Source: Tellurirhabdus rosea (lineage in GTDB: Bacteria > Bacteroidota > Bacteroidia > Cytophagales > Spirosomataceae). Taken from it: a DNA stretch of 64,000 nucleotides. The position numbers were made by a program, and so were the translations under genes. Shown here piece after piece: positions 50,750 through 59,197 of the stretch. Numbering within the stretch: the stretch's first letter is position 1; every line of letters starts with the position of its first letter. Under the pieces are notes generated by a model, which was not told where the DNA came from, did not search any database, and saw only the letters and a program-made list of their open reading frames with translations. The stretch covers positions 3,985,501 to 4,049,500 of the forward strand of contig NZ_CP111085.1 of NCBI RefSeq assembly GCF_026278345.1, written 5' to 3'.

Positions 50750-51112
50750 GATCACATCTCCCCGCGCGGCTTCCGGATCGTTGTATTTCAGATCCAGCTG
50801 GTCCGTCGATTTCATGTCCGACGGGGCTTCGGCGGTGCTGTGTTCCTGCATCGGGCCTTTCTTGATCGAACTTTCGTCCATCGTTTCGCGCGGCTGGTTT
50901 TCCATCTGGGCGGCTTCCTGAGGCCGTTCGCCGGGCTGGTAATCCGAGTCAACCGCGTCGGTGTCGTACGGGCGGGCCGAGGGGCCTACGATGCCGTCTT
51001 CCACCATGTTTTCGTCCGCACCCGGATCGGAGGGCGGCCCCGGCTGCAGACCCGAATAGATCGACGCCTGGGGTTGCTTGCTTTCCTCGGGGGAAGTGTT
51101 TTCGGGTGCCAT
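50747..51112 (-). CDS. Hypothetical disordered acidic protein 1
   Basis: Seen: 121 residues, rich in Glu, Asp, Pro, Gln and Ser, with no hydrophobic segment, so mostly disordered. Short repeats of acidic turns occur (DENMVEDGIVG, DESSIKKGPM). No signal peptide. It is flanked by two hairpins and followed upstream by another disordered acidic gene in the same direction. Low sequence complexity makes a chance reading frame possible, but the length, start and flanks support a real gene. Function unknown; stress-type or scaffold roles of such proteins are guesses only. Confidence 0.55.
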   Translation of the reverse strand: MAPENTSPEESKQPQASIYSGLQPGPPSDPGADENMVEDGIVGPSARPYDTDAVDSDYQPGERPQEAAQMENQPRETMDESSIKKGPMQEHSTAEAPSDMKSTDQLDLKYNDPEAARGDVI

Positions 51113-51133
51113 GAGAATGTGTTTTTAGCGTGT

Positions 51134-51260
51134 AAGGTTGGGGGTTGAACGTTCAAAGTTTAACGTTTAACGCGGTTCGTCGCTGCGTGACACGGCCTCA
51201 TTGCTGACTTATCGAATGAGGCGGAGCAGCGGCAGCGTTCAACCTTAAACGTTCAACCTT
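51134..51260. repeat. Short-word inverted repeat (hairpin H12)
   Basis: Left arm 51134-51173 has GTTTAAC/GGTTGAA words; right arm 51235-51260 is the complement. The centre has GCGGAGC in GAATGAGGCGGAGCAGC. Lies between the two disordered genes. Confidence 0.8.
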
Positions 51261-51267
51261 CCACCGA

Positions 51268-51765
51268 TTATCCATTGTTTACTTCATGCGAGCGGCCGGG
51301 TTGCGTCGGGTCCGTAATTTCCGGCTGGCCCGGTTGGTTGGTGCCGGGCAGCGGCGTGATTTCGGGCTGCGGCGGCACGGGAGCCGGGGGCGTCGGCGCG
51401 TCCGGGGCACCGGGAATCGGCTGGCTCGGGTCCGGCGGCGTCGGAATCATCTCGCCCGTCGGTACATCCGGATTTGGATTGCCGTAATCCGTCATGTCCA
51501 TCGTCGGCGGGCCCATCGCCGGGTCGCGTTCGAAGGTGTCGTAGGTGCGGCCCATCGGACCATTGACGGCCATTTCTTCATCGTTGGCGAACTGGTCCAT
51601 CAGGGAATCCGGACCAATGCTTTCGGTGTTGGCTGTCGGGACCAGTTTACCGTCCACGAGTTTTACCATGTGGGTTTCGGCCTGATCGCTGCTGAATTTA
51701 TCGTCGGCGTGTTCGGGATTCATCAAACCCGCCTGTCGGCTATCATGAAATACGTTGCCTTCCAT
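51268..51765 (-). CDS. Hypothetical disordered acidic protein 2, Pro-rich tail
   Basis: Seen: 165 residues. The first 90 are acidic and Asp/Glu/Met-rich (DDKFSSDQAETHMVKLVDGK), the rest Pro-rich with PPDPSQPIPGAPDAPTPPAP-like stretches and a second TxPGQPEIT repeat. No signal peptide or membrane segment. It resembles the neighbouring disordered gene only in composition. Pro-rich tails serve as linkers or as ligands of other domains. Function unknown. Flanked by hairpins H12 and H13. Confidence 0.5.
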   Translation of the reverse strand: MEGNVFHDSRQAGLMNPEHADDKFSSDQAETHMVKLVDGKLVPTANTESIGPDSLMDQFANDEEMAVNGPMGRTYDTFERDPAMGPPTMDMTDYGNPNPDVPTGEMIPTPPDPSQPIPGAPDAPTPPAPVPPQPEITPLPGTNQPGQPEITDPTQPGRSHEVNNG

Positions 51766-51780
51766 ACGTTTTGTAAAAAC

Positions 51781-51881
51781 AGTTATGAGTTAGGAGTTAA
51801 GAGTTAGGAGTTAAGAGCGGTTCACCGCAACGGCTGGCTCATTACTCATAATTCATAACTCTTAACTCATAACTCATAACT
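51781..51881. repeat. Short-word inverted repeat (hairpin H13)
   Basis: Left arm 51781-51819 alternates GAGTTAG and GAGTTAA; right arm 51843-51881 is the complement. Apex has GCGGTTCACCGC. Lies 16 bp upstream of the acidic protein 2 start. Confidence 0.9.
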
Positions 51882-51905
51882 GTTCCAAAGGTTTGTCGGA
51901 CCCCT

Positions 51906-52475
51906 TCAGCCCAGCCGCCGGACGATCAACCCGTTGACCAGTTCGAAGAGAGCGACGGGCTTGAGCGTCCGCCAGTTGTCGAGGTCGTCCAGGGTGCCGC
52001 CGAAATTCATGTAGTAGTCCAGACGGTATTTTTTCCATTCCCGTTCGACAAAATCGCGGGTCATGATGGCCGCAATCCAGCCGTCTTCCACGTCTTCAAA
52101 CCATTCTTCGTAGTAGCTGTCGTCCGAGCCGTGGAAATTCAGAATGTTCTCACCTACCAGGATAAATTTATTGATATTCTTGTCTACCAGATGGTCGATC
52201 ACGTGCCGTTTGAGGTACATGATGTCGTTGTGCAGCGTATCGTTCCATTCGCCGAAGAGTTCGATGACGACAAAACGGCGCTCGTAGTCGGCAAACAGAA
52301 TCTTGATGTACAGCGTTTCCGAACCAATCTCGTCCCAGAGGGGATGAATGTAATAGCCGTAAATGTCATTTTCGTACTGATTCATGTTGTACGTACGGCC
52401 GAAAAACGGCGATTGGGGGTCGTCGGCCGCGACGTAATATTTTTCCCAGTTGTAAAACGGCTCGATGTCCTGCAT
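51906..52475 (-). CDS. Hypothetical protein, soluble
   Basis: Seen: 189 residues from the ATG at 52475; an in-frame upstream codon would add residues unlike the rest. Aromatic and acidic, with FYNWEKYYVAADDPQSPFFG, YERRFVVIELFGEWNDTL and KFILVGENILNFHGSDDSYY. Alternating strands and helices suggest an alpha/beta fold. No known motif and no signal peptide. It shows no likeness to the disordered genes before it. The 157 bp between it and the divergent Crp/Fnr gene should hold both promoters. From memory, such a protein is found in Cytophagales but not characterised. Confidence 0.65.
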   Translation of the reverse strand: MQDIEPFYNWEKYYVAADDPQSPFFGRTYNMNQYENDIYGYYIHPLWDEIGSETLYIKILFADYERRFVVIELFGEWNDTLHNDIMYLKRHVIDHLVDKNINKFILVGENILNFHGSDDSYYEEWFEDVEDGWIAAIMTRDFVEREWKKYRLDYYMNFGGTLDDLDNWRTLKPVALFELVNGLIVRRLG

Positions 52476-52632
52476 GACAGCTAATCCTTGATTTATTTTA
52501 CCCGAAAGGCGGGGCCACTGCCATTTCGCTTTCGTAGTAGATAACGAGCCCCGGCGCATCCTGTTTCGAAAAGTGGTTTAGGATTCTGTGAAAGAATGCG
52601 CTAATTACGGTTCTTCCGCCCTGACTTAGTGT

Positions 52633-53223
52633 ATGGAAAGACTGCTAAAGTTGATCGAACAGGTTTCGCCCCTGCCGGAAGCGGCCCGGCACGACCTGCA
52701 GGCCTGTTTTCACCCGGTCCGTTTGCCGAAAGGCGAATACTTCGTGCGGGCCGGCGAACTGACCTATGCCGTTGCGTTTGTGCAGGAGGGCGTGCTGCGG
52801 GCGTTCATCACGACCGGCGACGGAACCGAATACAACAAGACCTTTTTTGCCGAGGACGACCTGCTGGCCGTTTATTATTCTTTCCTCCAGTCCCGGCCCA
52901 GCCATCTTTCCGTTCAGGCCCTGACCGCCTGTACACTGCTGGTTGCCGACTACCGGCACCTGGAAGCGCTCTACGACCGCCACCCGGCTCTGGAACGGTT
53001 TGCCCGGCGGCAGGCCGAATGGCTGTTTGTGCTGAAAGAACAGCGGGAAATTGATCTGGTCCTGCTGGATGCCGCCGCGCGCTACGAAAAATTTCGCGCC
53101 GAAAACCCGGACCTGGAGCAGCGCATTCCGCAATATCACATTGCCTCGCACCTCGGCATTACGCCTACGCAGTTGAGCCGCATCCGGGCGGGGCGGCTCC
53201 GGCCGGAAAACACTGCGCAGTAA
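52633..53223 (+). CDS. Crp/Fnr family transcriptional regulator
   Basis: Seen: 196 residues. N-terminal cyclic-nucleotide-binding-type beta roll (KGEYFVRAGELTYAVAFVQEG, FFAEDDLLAVYYSFLQSRPS), central dimer helix (about 110-140), and a short C-terminal HTH (IPQYHIASHLGITPTQLSRIR). The cAMP-binding Arg/Ser pair is not evident, as in most Bacteroidota members, which sense other signals. The SDR gene follows in the same direction after 83 bp and may be its target. Confidence 0.88.
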   Translation: MERLLKLIEQVSPLPEAARHDLQACFHPVRLPKGEYFVRAGELTYAVAFVQEGVLRAFITTGDGTEYNKTFFAEDDLLAVYYSFLQSRPSHLSVQALTACTLLVADYRHLEALYDRHPALERFARRQAEWLFVLKEQREIDLVLLDAAARYEKFRAENPDLEQRIPQYHIASHLGITPTQLSRIRAGRLRPENTAQ

Positions 53224-53306
53224 CCGAATTTCTTTACCTATGTAAATGCCCGTCGAAAGAGCAACGCCTTCTTTTGCTGCCTGAACGACAATAATTTATT
53301 TAGACG

Positions 53307-54041
53307 GTGAAACTGACAGGCAATAAAATCATTTTGACCGGAGCTACCTCGGGCGTCGGGCTGGCGCTCCTCGAACGGCTTCGGGCCGAGGGAAACCGGC
53401 TTGTCGCCATCGGGCGCAACCCGGAACGAATCGAAGCGCTGCGGCGGCAGTATCCGGACGTTACGTTTTTGCGCGGTAATCTGGCGCTGGCGAGTGAAGT
53501 CGCGGCTTTGGCGGACGAACTCCGGCGCCATCATGCCGATGCCAACTGGCTCATCAACAACGCGGGCGTGCAATACAACTACGTTCTGGGCGAGACACCG
53601 GCTGACCCGCAGCGCATTCCGGGCGAAATCGGCACGAACCTGACCGCCGCCATCCAGCTCTGCGAAGCGTTGATCCCGTCGCTGAAAACCAAAAACGAGG
53701 CGCTGATTGTCAACGTCACCTCTGGACTGGCGCTGTCGCCGAAACGTTCGGCGCCGGTGTACTGCGCCACCAAGGCGGGCCTGCGCCTTTTCACCAAAGC
53801 CCTGCGCTACCAGCTGGAAGGCTCGTCGGTGCGGGTGGTGGAACTGATGCTTCCGCTGGTGGACACGCCCATGACGGCGGGCCGCGGACGGGGCAAGCTC
53901 AGTCCCGAGGCCGTTGCCGAGGCTTTGATGGATGGACTGCGAAAAAACAGGAACGAAATTTATCCGGGTAAGGCCGCCATTTTTCGGCATCTGCACCGGT
54001 GGCTGCCGGGGCTGGCCGACCGGATGCTAAAGAACGGCTGA
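53307..54041 (+). CDS. DltE-like SDR oxidoreductase
   Basis: Seen: 244 residues from a GTG start at 53307. TGATSGVGLALLERL gives the nucleotide loop; NNAGVQYNY follows near 80; catalytic Ser in VNVTSGLAL and Tyr-x3-Lys in PVYCATKAGL. These match the DltE/YqjQ-like group of SDRs. Cytosolic, unknown carbonyl or alcohol substrate. It lies 83 bp after the Crp/Fnr gene and overlaps the convergent MFS gene by 15 bp at the 3' end. Confidence 0.88.
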   Translation: MKLTGNKIILTGATSGVGLALLERLRAEGNRLVAIGRNPERIEALRRQYPDVTFLRGNLALASEVAALADELRRHHADANWLINNAGVQYNYVLGETPADPQRIPGEIGTNLTAAIQLCEALIPSLKTKNEALIVNVTSGLALSPKRSAPVYCATKAGLRLFTKALRYQLEGSSVRVVELMLPLVDTPMTAGRGRGKLSPEAVAEALMDGLRKNRNEIYPGKAAIFRHLHRWLPGLADRMLKNG

Positions 54042-55268
54042 GTCGGGTTCGGCCACGGGCTGTTTCTGGTACCGCCGCCACGCCAGCCAGCCGACAACCC
54101 CGATGCAGGCCGCGAACCAGTAGAACGGCAGCCGCAGATCGATCAGCGACAGCCCGCCAAAAACGAGCGTCGTGACGAGGCTGGCAAAGCCGTTGAGCGC
54201 CTGGTTAATGCCGAAGATTTCGCCCCGGTCTTCGTCGGTGGTCTGGTGAGCCAGCAGCCCTTCGAGCAGGCCCCAGATGAGCGAAATTGTCAGACAGTCA
54301 ATTGTGATGACGATATAAAGCCAGACCAGCGAACCGCCTACGTTGGCATACGCCAGATGAACGAACACACCGACGATGGCGAAGACGATCACCCAACGCC
54401 GCTGGTTGATGCGGTCGGCGAGGTAAGCGTAGAAGATGAAGTTGATAAAAACGCTCAGCAGCCCGAAATACATGAAAAAGTAGGCGATGGCCCGGGCATC
54501 CATCCGTAGTTCGCCGAGGCTGGCAAAGGTCACAAAGTAGTTGTAATAGCCCTGACTCATCATCAGGACGTTCTGCATCAGGATCAGAATCAGGATGCCC
54601 GGCCGGGTGCGGTCTTTGGCCACGAGCCGCTGCCAGAGGGCGGCCACGTTCAGCGATTGCCGGACTTCCGCCCGTAGCTGGGCCGGGTCGGCCGGGGTCC
54701 GGTTGTGATGCGTTTCTCCCAGCAGGAAAGTCAGCAGGATGTTTACGGCCGACAGCAGAACGGCCATCCGCACGATGACCGTCGCCTGGTTGGGGCCCGC
54801 CACATCGAAAACCGTCAGGACAATGCCCGCGACCATCGGCCCCAGCACGAAGCCGAACGAGACGATGGTGCCCTCGATGCCCATGTTCCGAAACAGATGC
54901 TCTTTGGGCGAAATATCCGTGATGGCCGAGCGGACGGTGGCGTACATGCCGTTGGTCAGGCCGTCGGTCAGGCGGTTGCCGAAAAAGCCCCAGGCCCGGA
55001 CCGGCAGGAGCAGCATGTCGGCCAGAAACGTTCCGAGGGCCGACAGCCGGAAGATGGGTCGCCGCCCGTAACTATCCGACAATTTGCCCAGCAGGGGAGC
55101 CGAAAACAACTGAACGCCCAGAAATACGGCCGTACCCAGCGACAGCCAGAGCTGCGGCCGGGGAAGACCTTTCACGAATTCCGGCATAATGGGAGCAATC
55201 GCCGACCCGACAATAACGTCGAACAGGATGATGGCGTAAATCAGGTAAAGGCGGCGGTCGTTCAGCAT
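54027..55268 (-). CDS. MFS drug-efflux-type transporter (TetA-like)
   Basis: Seen: 413 residues with 12 hydrophobic segments. Loop 2-3 carries GKLSDSYGRRP, the MFS motif A (G-x3-D-x-G-R-[RK]). The TetA/drug:H+ antiporter 12-helix branch is the closest type. Start ATG overlaps the MarR stop codon by one base (TGATG on the minus strand), so translation is coupled. The MarR protein probably represses both, with the substrate being its inducing ligand. The 3' end overlaps the SDR gene by 15 bp. Confidence 0.88.
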   Translation of the reverse strand: MLNDRRLYLIYAIILFDVIVGSAIAPIMPEFVKGLPRPQLWLSLGTAVFLGVQLFSAPLLGKLSDSYGRRPIFRLSALGTFLADMLLLPVRAWGFFGNRLTDGLTNGMYATVRSAITDISPKEHLFRNMGIEGTIVSFGFVLGPMVAGIVLTVFDVAGPNQATVIVRMAVLLSAVNILLTFLLGETHHNRTPADPAQLRAEVRQSLNVAALWQRLVAKDRTRPGILILILMQNVLMMSQGYYNYFVTFASLGELRMDARAIAYFFMYFGLLSVFINFIFYAYLADRINQRRWVIVFAIVGVFVHLAYANVGGSLVWLYIVITIDCLTISLIWGLLEGLLAHQTTDEDRGEIFGINQALNGFASLVTTLVFGGLSLIDLRLPFYWFAACIGVVGWLAWRRYQKQPVAEPDSAVL

Positions 55269-55969
55269 CAGGAAATAATTTGACCGTAAAGTTCCCGAAA
55301 ATCCTGGTTCCGTCCGCTTTTGTAATAGTCGGCATGGTAGCGGTCCAGGCGGGTAAAGACGCTGATGAGCATCTGCTTTTCGGCTTCGGTCAGAATATGA
55401 AACCCGATTTGCGCCACTTTGTCCATCTCGGGTAGGCAGGTTTGTAAGGTTTCGATCCCTTTTTCGGTAATCCGGACCCGTTTGGAGCGCCGGTCGTGCT
55501 CGTCGGGAAACTCCTCGGCCAGCCCTTTGGCCATAAGTCGTTTGATGATGTCGATGCCCGACGGGAATTCCGACAGCATTTCATGAATCAGCTCGCTTTT
55601 CTTGGGCGTCCCCATCTGAGCCAGCACGATCAGGTACACCGCATCATCGATATTGGACAGTTCCAGCGGCTGCATGGCCTTTTTGGAATAGAAAGACATG
55701 TACCGGATCAACCGGCCGAGCAGCGCACTGATGCGCGATTCGGGCTTCATCACAATGGCATCCGTGACGGTAGCAGTCAGCTCCTTCGGTTCGGTCACCA
55801 GCTCCACCCACTTGGCATTGACCGGATTACCGCCCGGCTCCGGCGAATTACCCGTCCGGTTGGTTAAATAATAGGTGCAAAAAGCGGTCAGGTCGCCCTC
55901 CGGTTGTTCCCGGTCGAAGGCGGCCCATTCCTGTATAAGGTGCAGAAGTTTATCTTTTCCACTGTCCAT
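55268..55969 (-). CDS. MarR family transcriptional regulator
   Basis: Seen: 233 residues, longer than the usual 140-160 because of an N-terminal extension of about 85 residues. The winged-helix core is about 100-200: VYLIVLAQMGTPKKSELIHEM (helices 2-3), IDIIKRLMAKGLAEEFPDEHDRRSKRVRITEKG (recognition helix and wing, DDRRSK-like). Family knowledge: MarR dimers bind palindromes and are released by phenolic or oxidant ligands. Divergent from the ABC operon with a 128-bp gap that holds an inverted repeat; first gene of an MFS operon. Confidence 0.88.
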   Translation of the reverse strand: MDSGKDKLLHLIQEWAAFDREQPEGDLTAFCTYYLTNRTGNSPEPGGNPVNAKWVELVTEPKELTATVTDAIVMKPESRISALLGRLIRYMSFYSKKAMQPLELSNIDDAVYLIVLAQMGTPKKSELIHEMLSEFPSGIDIIKRLMAKGLAEEFPDEHDRRSKRVRITEKGIETLQTCLPEMDKVAQIGFHILTEAEKQMLISVFTRLDRYHADYYKSGRNQDFRELYGQIIS

Positions 55970-56042
55970 ATTACTACGAAACTATACTTTATGCCTTAAA
56001 TTTAACCACAAAAGTTACGAAAATAAAATAAATATTGTGAAA

Positions 56043-56057
56043 AACTTGACACAAGTT
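56043..56057. promoter_or_regulatory. Candidate MarR operator AACTTG-ACA-CAAGTT
   Basis: Perfect 6-bp inverted arms with a 3-nt spacer, 41 bp before the ABC ATPase start and 74 bp before the MarR start. TTGACA overlaps it, resembling a -35 box. It could control both directions. Confidence 0.55.
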
Positions 56058-56097
56058 ATGGATACATAGTTTATTTGTAACGAAATCATACAAAATT

Positions 56098-56781
56098 ATG
56101 GTGGCTGAACTGAAAGGGGCCGGGAAGGAATACAAAATGGGCGATCAGACCATTGTCGCCCTGCAACCCACCACGCTCCAGCTGCACGAAGGGGAACTGC
56201 TGCTCATCATCGGGCCGTCCGGTTCGGGCAAAACGACGCTTCTGTCGCTGCTGGGCTGCGTCATCTATCCGAGTTACGGGGACTTGTGGGTCGATGGGCA
56301 GCATGTCAACCGGCTGAAAGAAAGCGAACTGGCGCGGCTCCGGCTGAATACCATCGGCTTTGTATTCCAGAATTTCAACCTGCTGGCCCCGCTGACGGCC
56401 GAACAGAATGTGCTGATGCCGCTTCAGCTTCAGGGCGTTCCGGCCGCCGATGCCCGCCAGCGCACCGAACGGGCCCTGGCGACGGTGGGCATGACCGACC
56501 GGCGTCGCAACCTGCCCCGCGAACTGTCGGGCGGACAGCAGCAGCGCATTGCCATCGCCCGGGCGCTGGTCACCAATCCGAAACTAGTGCTCTGCGACGA
56601 ACCGACGGCTTCGCTCGACAAAGATTCGCTCGGGGTGGTCATGCACGAACTCCGGCAACTGGCCGACGGCGGGAAATCGGTAGCCGTGGTCACCCACGAC
56701 CCGCGCCTGAAAGAGTACGCCCACCGCATTGTGGAGGTGGACAACGGGGCGGTGCGGGAAGTGAGCGGCTTTCACGATTAG
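56098..56781 (+). CDS. DevA/MacB-type ABC transporter ATP-binding subunit
   Basis: Seen: 227 residues, complete. Walker A GPSGSGKTT at 39-47, Q-loop in NFNLL, signature LSGGQQQR, Walker B LVLCDEPTASLD, and switch His in VVTHDPR. It matches the MacB/DevA/LolD branch that drives mechanotransmission or lipid and small-molecule export, not classic import. First gene of a four-gene export operon (ATPase, adaptor, permease, TolC), 54 bp before the adaptor gene. The start lies 41 bp after a candidate MarR operator. Confidence 0.92.
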   Translation: MVAELKGAGKEYKMGDQTIVALQPTTLQLHEGELLLIIGPSGSGKTTLLSLLGCVIYPSYGDLWVDGQHVNRLKESELARLRLNTIGFVFQNFNLLAPLTAEQNVLMPLQLQGVPAADARQRTERALATVGMTDRRRNLPRELSGGQQQRIAIARALVTNPKLVLCDEPTASLDKDSLGVVMHELRQLADGGKSVAVVTHDPRLKEYAHRIVEVDNGAVREVSGFHD

Positions 56782-56835
56782 CCAAAGCCCAAACCTGACA
56801 ATGATTACCAGCACGATGACTCAATCAATTCACGC

Positions 56836-57801
56836 ATGAAAAAGCTATGTATCGGGGCGCTCGCCACTCTGTTGCTGACGGGCTGCGGCGGGGAGGCTGA
56901 AAAACAGGACCAGCCGGACTCGACGCGCACCGTCCGGACGCCCGCCCGCGTCGATCAGGTGCTCGGCATCGCCGTTATCGAGCCGCAGAACCGCATTGCC
57001 GCCCTGTCGGCCGAAACCGGCGGACTGGTTCGGGAGGTACGGGTGAACATCGGCGAAAAGCTCACCAAAGGTCAGGTGATTCTGACGATGGACAAGGCCC
57101 TCGAAGCCGCCCAGCTCAAACAGGCCACCAGCAAAATCAGGACCCAGGAGGATGCCGTTGAAACGGCCCGGCAAAACGTCCAGACCCTGCGCGTTCAGCT
57201 CGATAAGGCCCGCGCTGACCACCAGCGCAACGAAACGCTGTTTCGCGGCAATGCTCTGACGCAGAAGGAACTGGACGATTCCCGTTACCAGATCACCAAC
57301 CTGGAACAGCAGGTCCGGGCGGCCGACGCGCAGGTAAAGCAGGCCCAGGCGCGCATCGGCGAGCTGCGGGCCGACATCAATTATTTCAACACCTCGGAAA
57401 GCAAGAAAGTGGTGCGCGCCCCGGCCGACGGAACGCTGCTGTCGCTGGATGCGAAGGTGGGGCAGTACCTGTCCGGAAACCAGTCCATCGGCGATTTTGC
57501 CCCCGCCGGACCGATTGTGGCCGTAACCGAAATCGACGAGCTGTTTGCGCTGCGGGTAAAAGTGGGGCAGAAGGCCGTTATCCGGCCGCAGGGCAGCGAC
57601 GAGACGCTGAGCACCGGGACGGTCGTTCTGGCCTCGCCCTATCTCCGCAAAAAATCCCTTTTCGCCGACAACGCCGCCAACCTTGAAGACCGCCGCGTCC
57701 GCGAAGTACGCGTCCGCCTCGACAACCCGGAAAAAGTCCTGCTGGGAGCGAGAGTGGAATGTTTGATAGATACAAAAATGAATTCAGACAGAAATGAATA
57801 A
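56836..57801 (+). CDS. DevB/HlyD-type periplasmic adaptor, lipoprotein
   Basis: Seen: 321 residues. Lipobox LLTGC (Cys at about residue 16) so it is anchored in the inner membrane. Biotinyl-lipoyl-like domain (GGLVREVRVNIGEKLTKGQV), then a long coiled coil at about 95-180 (TARQNVQTLRVQLDKARADH, LEQQVRAADAQVKQAQ), then a beta-barrel. Family knowledge: the adaptor links permease and TolC through its hairpin. Lies between ATPase and permease genes. The 3' end enters the left arm of hairpin H14. Confidence 0.9.
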   Translation: MKKLCIGALATLLLTGCGGEAEKQDQPDSTRTVRTPARVDQVLGIAVIEPQNRIAALSAETGGLVREVRVNIGEKLTKGQVILTMDKALEAAQLKQATSKIRTQEDAVETARQNVQTLRVQLDKARADHQRNETLFRGNALTQKELDDSRYQITNLEQQVRAADAQVKQAQARIGELRADINYFNTSESKKVVRAPADGTLLSLDAKVGQYLSGNQSIGDFAPAGPIVAVTEIDELFALRVKVGQKAVIRPQGSDETLSTGTVVLASPYLRKKSLFADNAANLEDRRVREVRVRLDNPEKVLLGARVECLIDTKMNSDRNE

Positions 57802-57877
57802 TGAATAATGAATGAGAGCGGCAGACTGCAACGAAAGCATTGCCGACAGCTTAAAGACCAGCCTTTCATTATTCATT
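57793..57877. repeat. Short-word inverted repeat (hairpin H14)
   Basis: Left arm 57793-57816 has AATGAAT heptamers in three copies and ends AATGAG, overlapping the adaptor stop codon; right arm 57863-57877 is the complement. It sits inside the export operon, between adaptor and permease. Confidence 0.75.
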
Positions 57878-57888
57878 AAAAAAACGTC

Positions 57889-59013
57889 ATGCTACGAACC
57901 GCTTTCAACTTCATCAGATACGACCGGCCGAAATCCATCGGCGCGCTGGCGGGCATCGTGATTTCGGTGTTTCTGGTCGGGCAGCAGGCGGGGATTTTCA
58001 TCTTCCTGACCGATGCCATGAAAAGCATTGTCGCCAACAACAGCGGCTACATCTGGGTGACCGACGAAACCACGACCAACGCCAACCAGGTGTCGCCGCT
58101 GGACGTACGCATCGGGCAGGAAATCGCCTCGCTGCCCGGCGTGGAGCGGGTGTACCCCGTGGTGATCGGAGCCGGCGGGGCCAAGTTTGCCAACGGCACG
58201 ACCGGCGGTTTTTCGGTCGTGGGCTCGCAGGCCCCGGATTTTGTCGGCGGTCCGTGGCGGCTTTATACGGCCAAACCCGGCGACATGCTGCCGGAGGGCG
58301 CGGTCATCACCGACTTCTACGATTCCAAAGCCCTCGGCGGTCTGCAGCCCGGCGACTATTTTGAAATCAACGGCAAAAAGGTGTACAACGCCGGACTGAC
58401 CCGCGGAACCCGCAGTTTCGGAGGCGGCCTGCTGGCGTTCACAACGATCGAACGGGCGCGCTACCTGACCAATTTCCGCAGCGACCGGGTGTCGTTTTAC
58501 CTCGTCAAACAAAAAGCGGGCATCGTGCCGGACAGCGTCATCCGGGCCATCAACCGCAGCATCAACGGCGTGCGGGCGTGGGAAGCCGCCGTGCTGGCCG
58601 AAACGACGGTCAACACGGTGCTGGCGACCAACGGCATTGCGGCCTCTTTCGGAAGCCTGATCGGGTTTGCCATTATTTCCGGACTGGTGATTATCGGCCT
58701 GACGCTTTATTCCGCCGCCATCGACCGCATCAAGGATTACGGCACCCTGAAGGCCATCGGAGCCACAAACGGGTACGTGAGCAAGCTCATTCTGTCGCAG
58801 GCGCTGCTGTTTGCGCTGGTGGGTTACGCCGTCGGGCGGGGCATGGTGGAAGGGTTCCGGCAGGGCATCGCCCAATCCGGCACGCTGTTCTTTTTTCCGC
58901 TCTGGTTCGAATTCGCCCTCTTTTTCGTGACCCTCTTTATCGCGCTGGGCGGCAGTCTGTTTGCCATCCGCCGCATCAATTCGCTGGAACCCGCAACGGT
59001 ATTCCGGGGCTGA
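57889..59013 (+). CDS. DevC/FtsX-type ABC transporter permease
   Basis: Seen: 374 residues. Four helices: about 21-42 at the N-terminus, and three towards the C-terminus (about 252-276, 300-320, 345-365). A large periplasmic domain of about 210 residues lies between the first and second, as in MacB/DevC. The C-terminal FtsX segment has DRIKDYGTLKAIGATNGYV. Family knowledge: the permease and its ATPase push substrates or mechanical force across the periplasm through adaptor and TolC. Third gene of the export operon. Confidence 0.9.
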   Translation: MLRTAFNFIRYDRPKSIGALAGIVISVFLVGQQAGIFIFLTDAMKSIVANNSGYIWVTDETTTNANQVSPLDVRIGQEIASLPGVERVYPVVIGAGGAKFANGTTGGFSVVGSQAPDFVGGPWRLYTAKPGDMLPEGAVITDFYDSKALGGLQPGDYFEINGKKVYNAGLTRGTRSFGGGLLAFTTIERARYLTNFRSDRVSFYLVKQKAGIVPDSVIRAINRSINGVRAWEAAVLAETTVNTVLATNGIAASFGSLIGFAIISGLVIIGLTLYSAAIDRIKDYGTLKAIGATNGYVSKLILSQALLFALVGYAVGRGMVEGFRQGIAQSGTLFFFPLWFEFALFFVTLFIALGGSLFAIRRINSLEPATVFRG

Positions 59014-59016
59014 TGT

Positions 59017-59197
59017 CAATTGAGTGAATTGGGATTGAGCGGTCTGCGTGGCGGCGATTGGAAAACGCGCGAAATGAGTTTAACACGAATCCAAAGGTGG
59101 TATGATGTACAGAATCGATAAAATTTTGGTGTTGATGGGCTTAACAAGTCTGCTGGCGGCCTCTCTCAACCTCTCAATCGCTCAATCGCTCAACCGG
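59017..59197. repeat. Weak, long-range inverted repeat spanning the TolC start
   Basis: Left part (59017-59044) is ATTGAGTGAATTGGGATTGAG-like; right part (59161-59197) has CTCAATCG words inside the TolC signal peptide coding. Partly complementary, less regular than the other hairpins. Confidence 0.4.
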
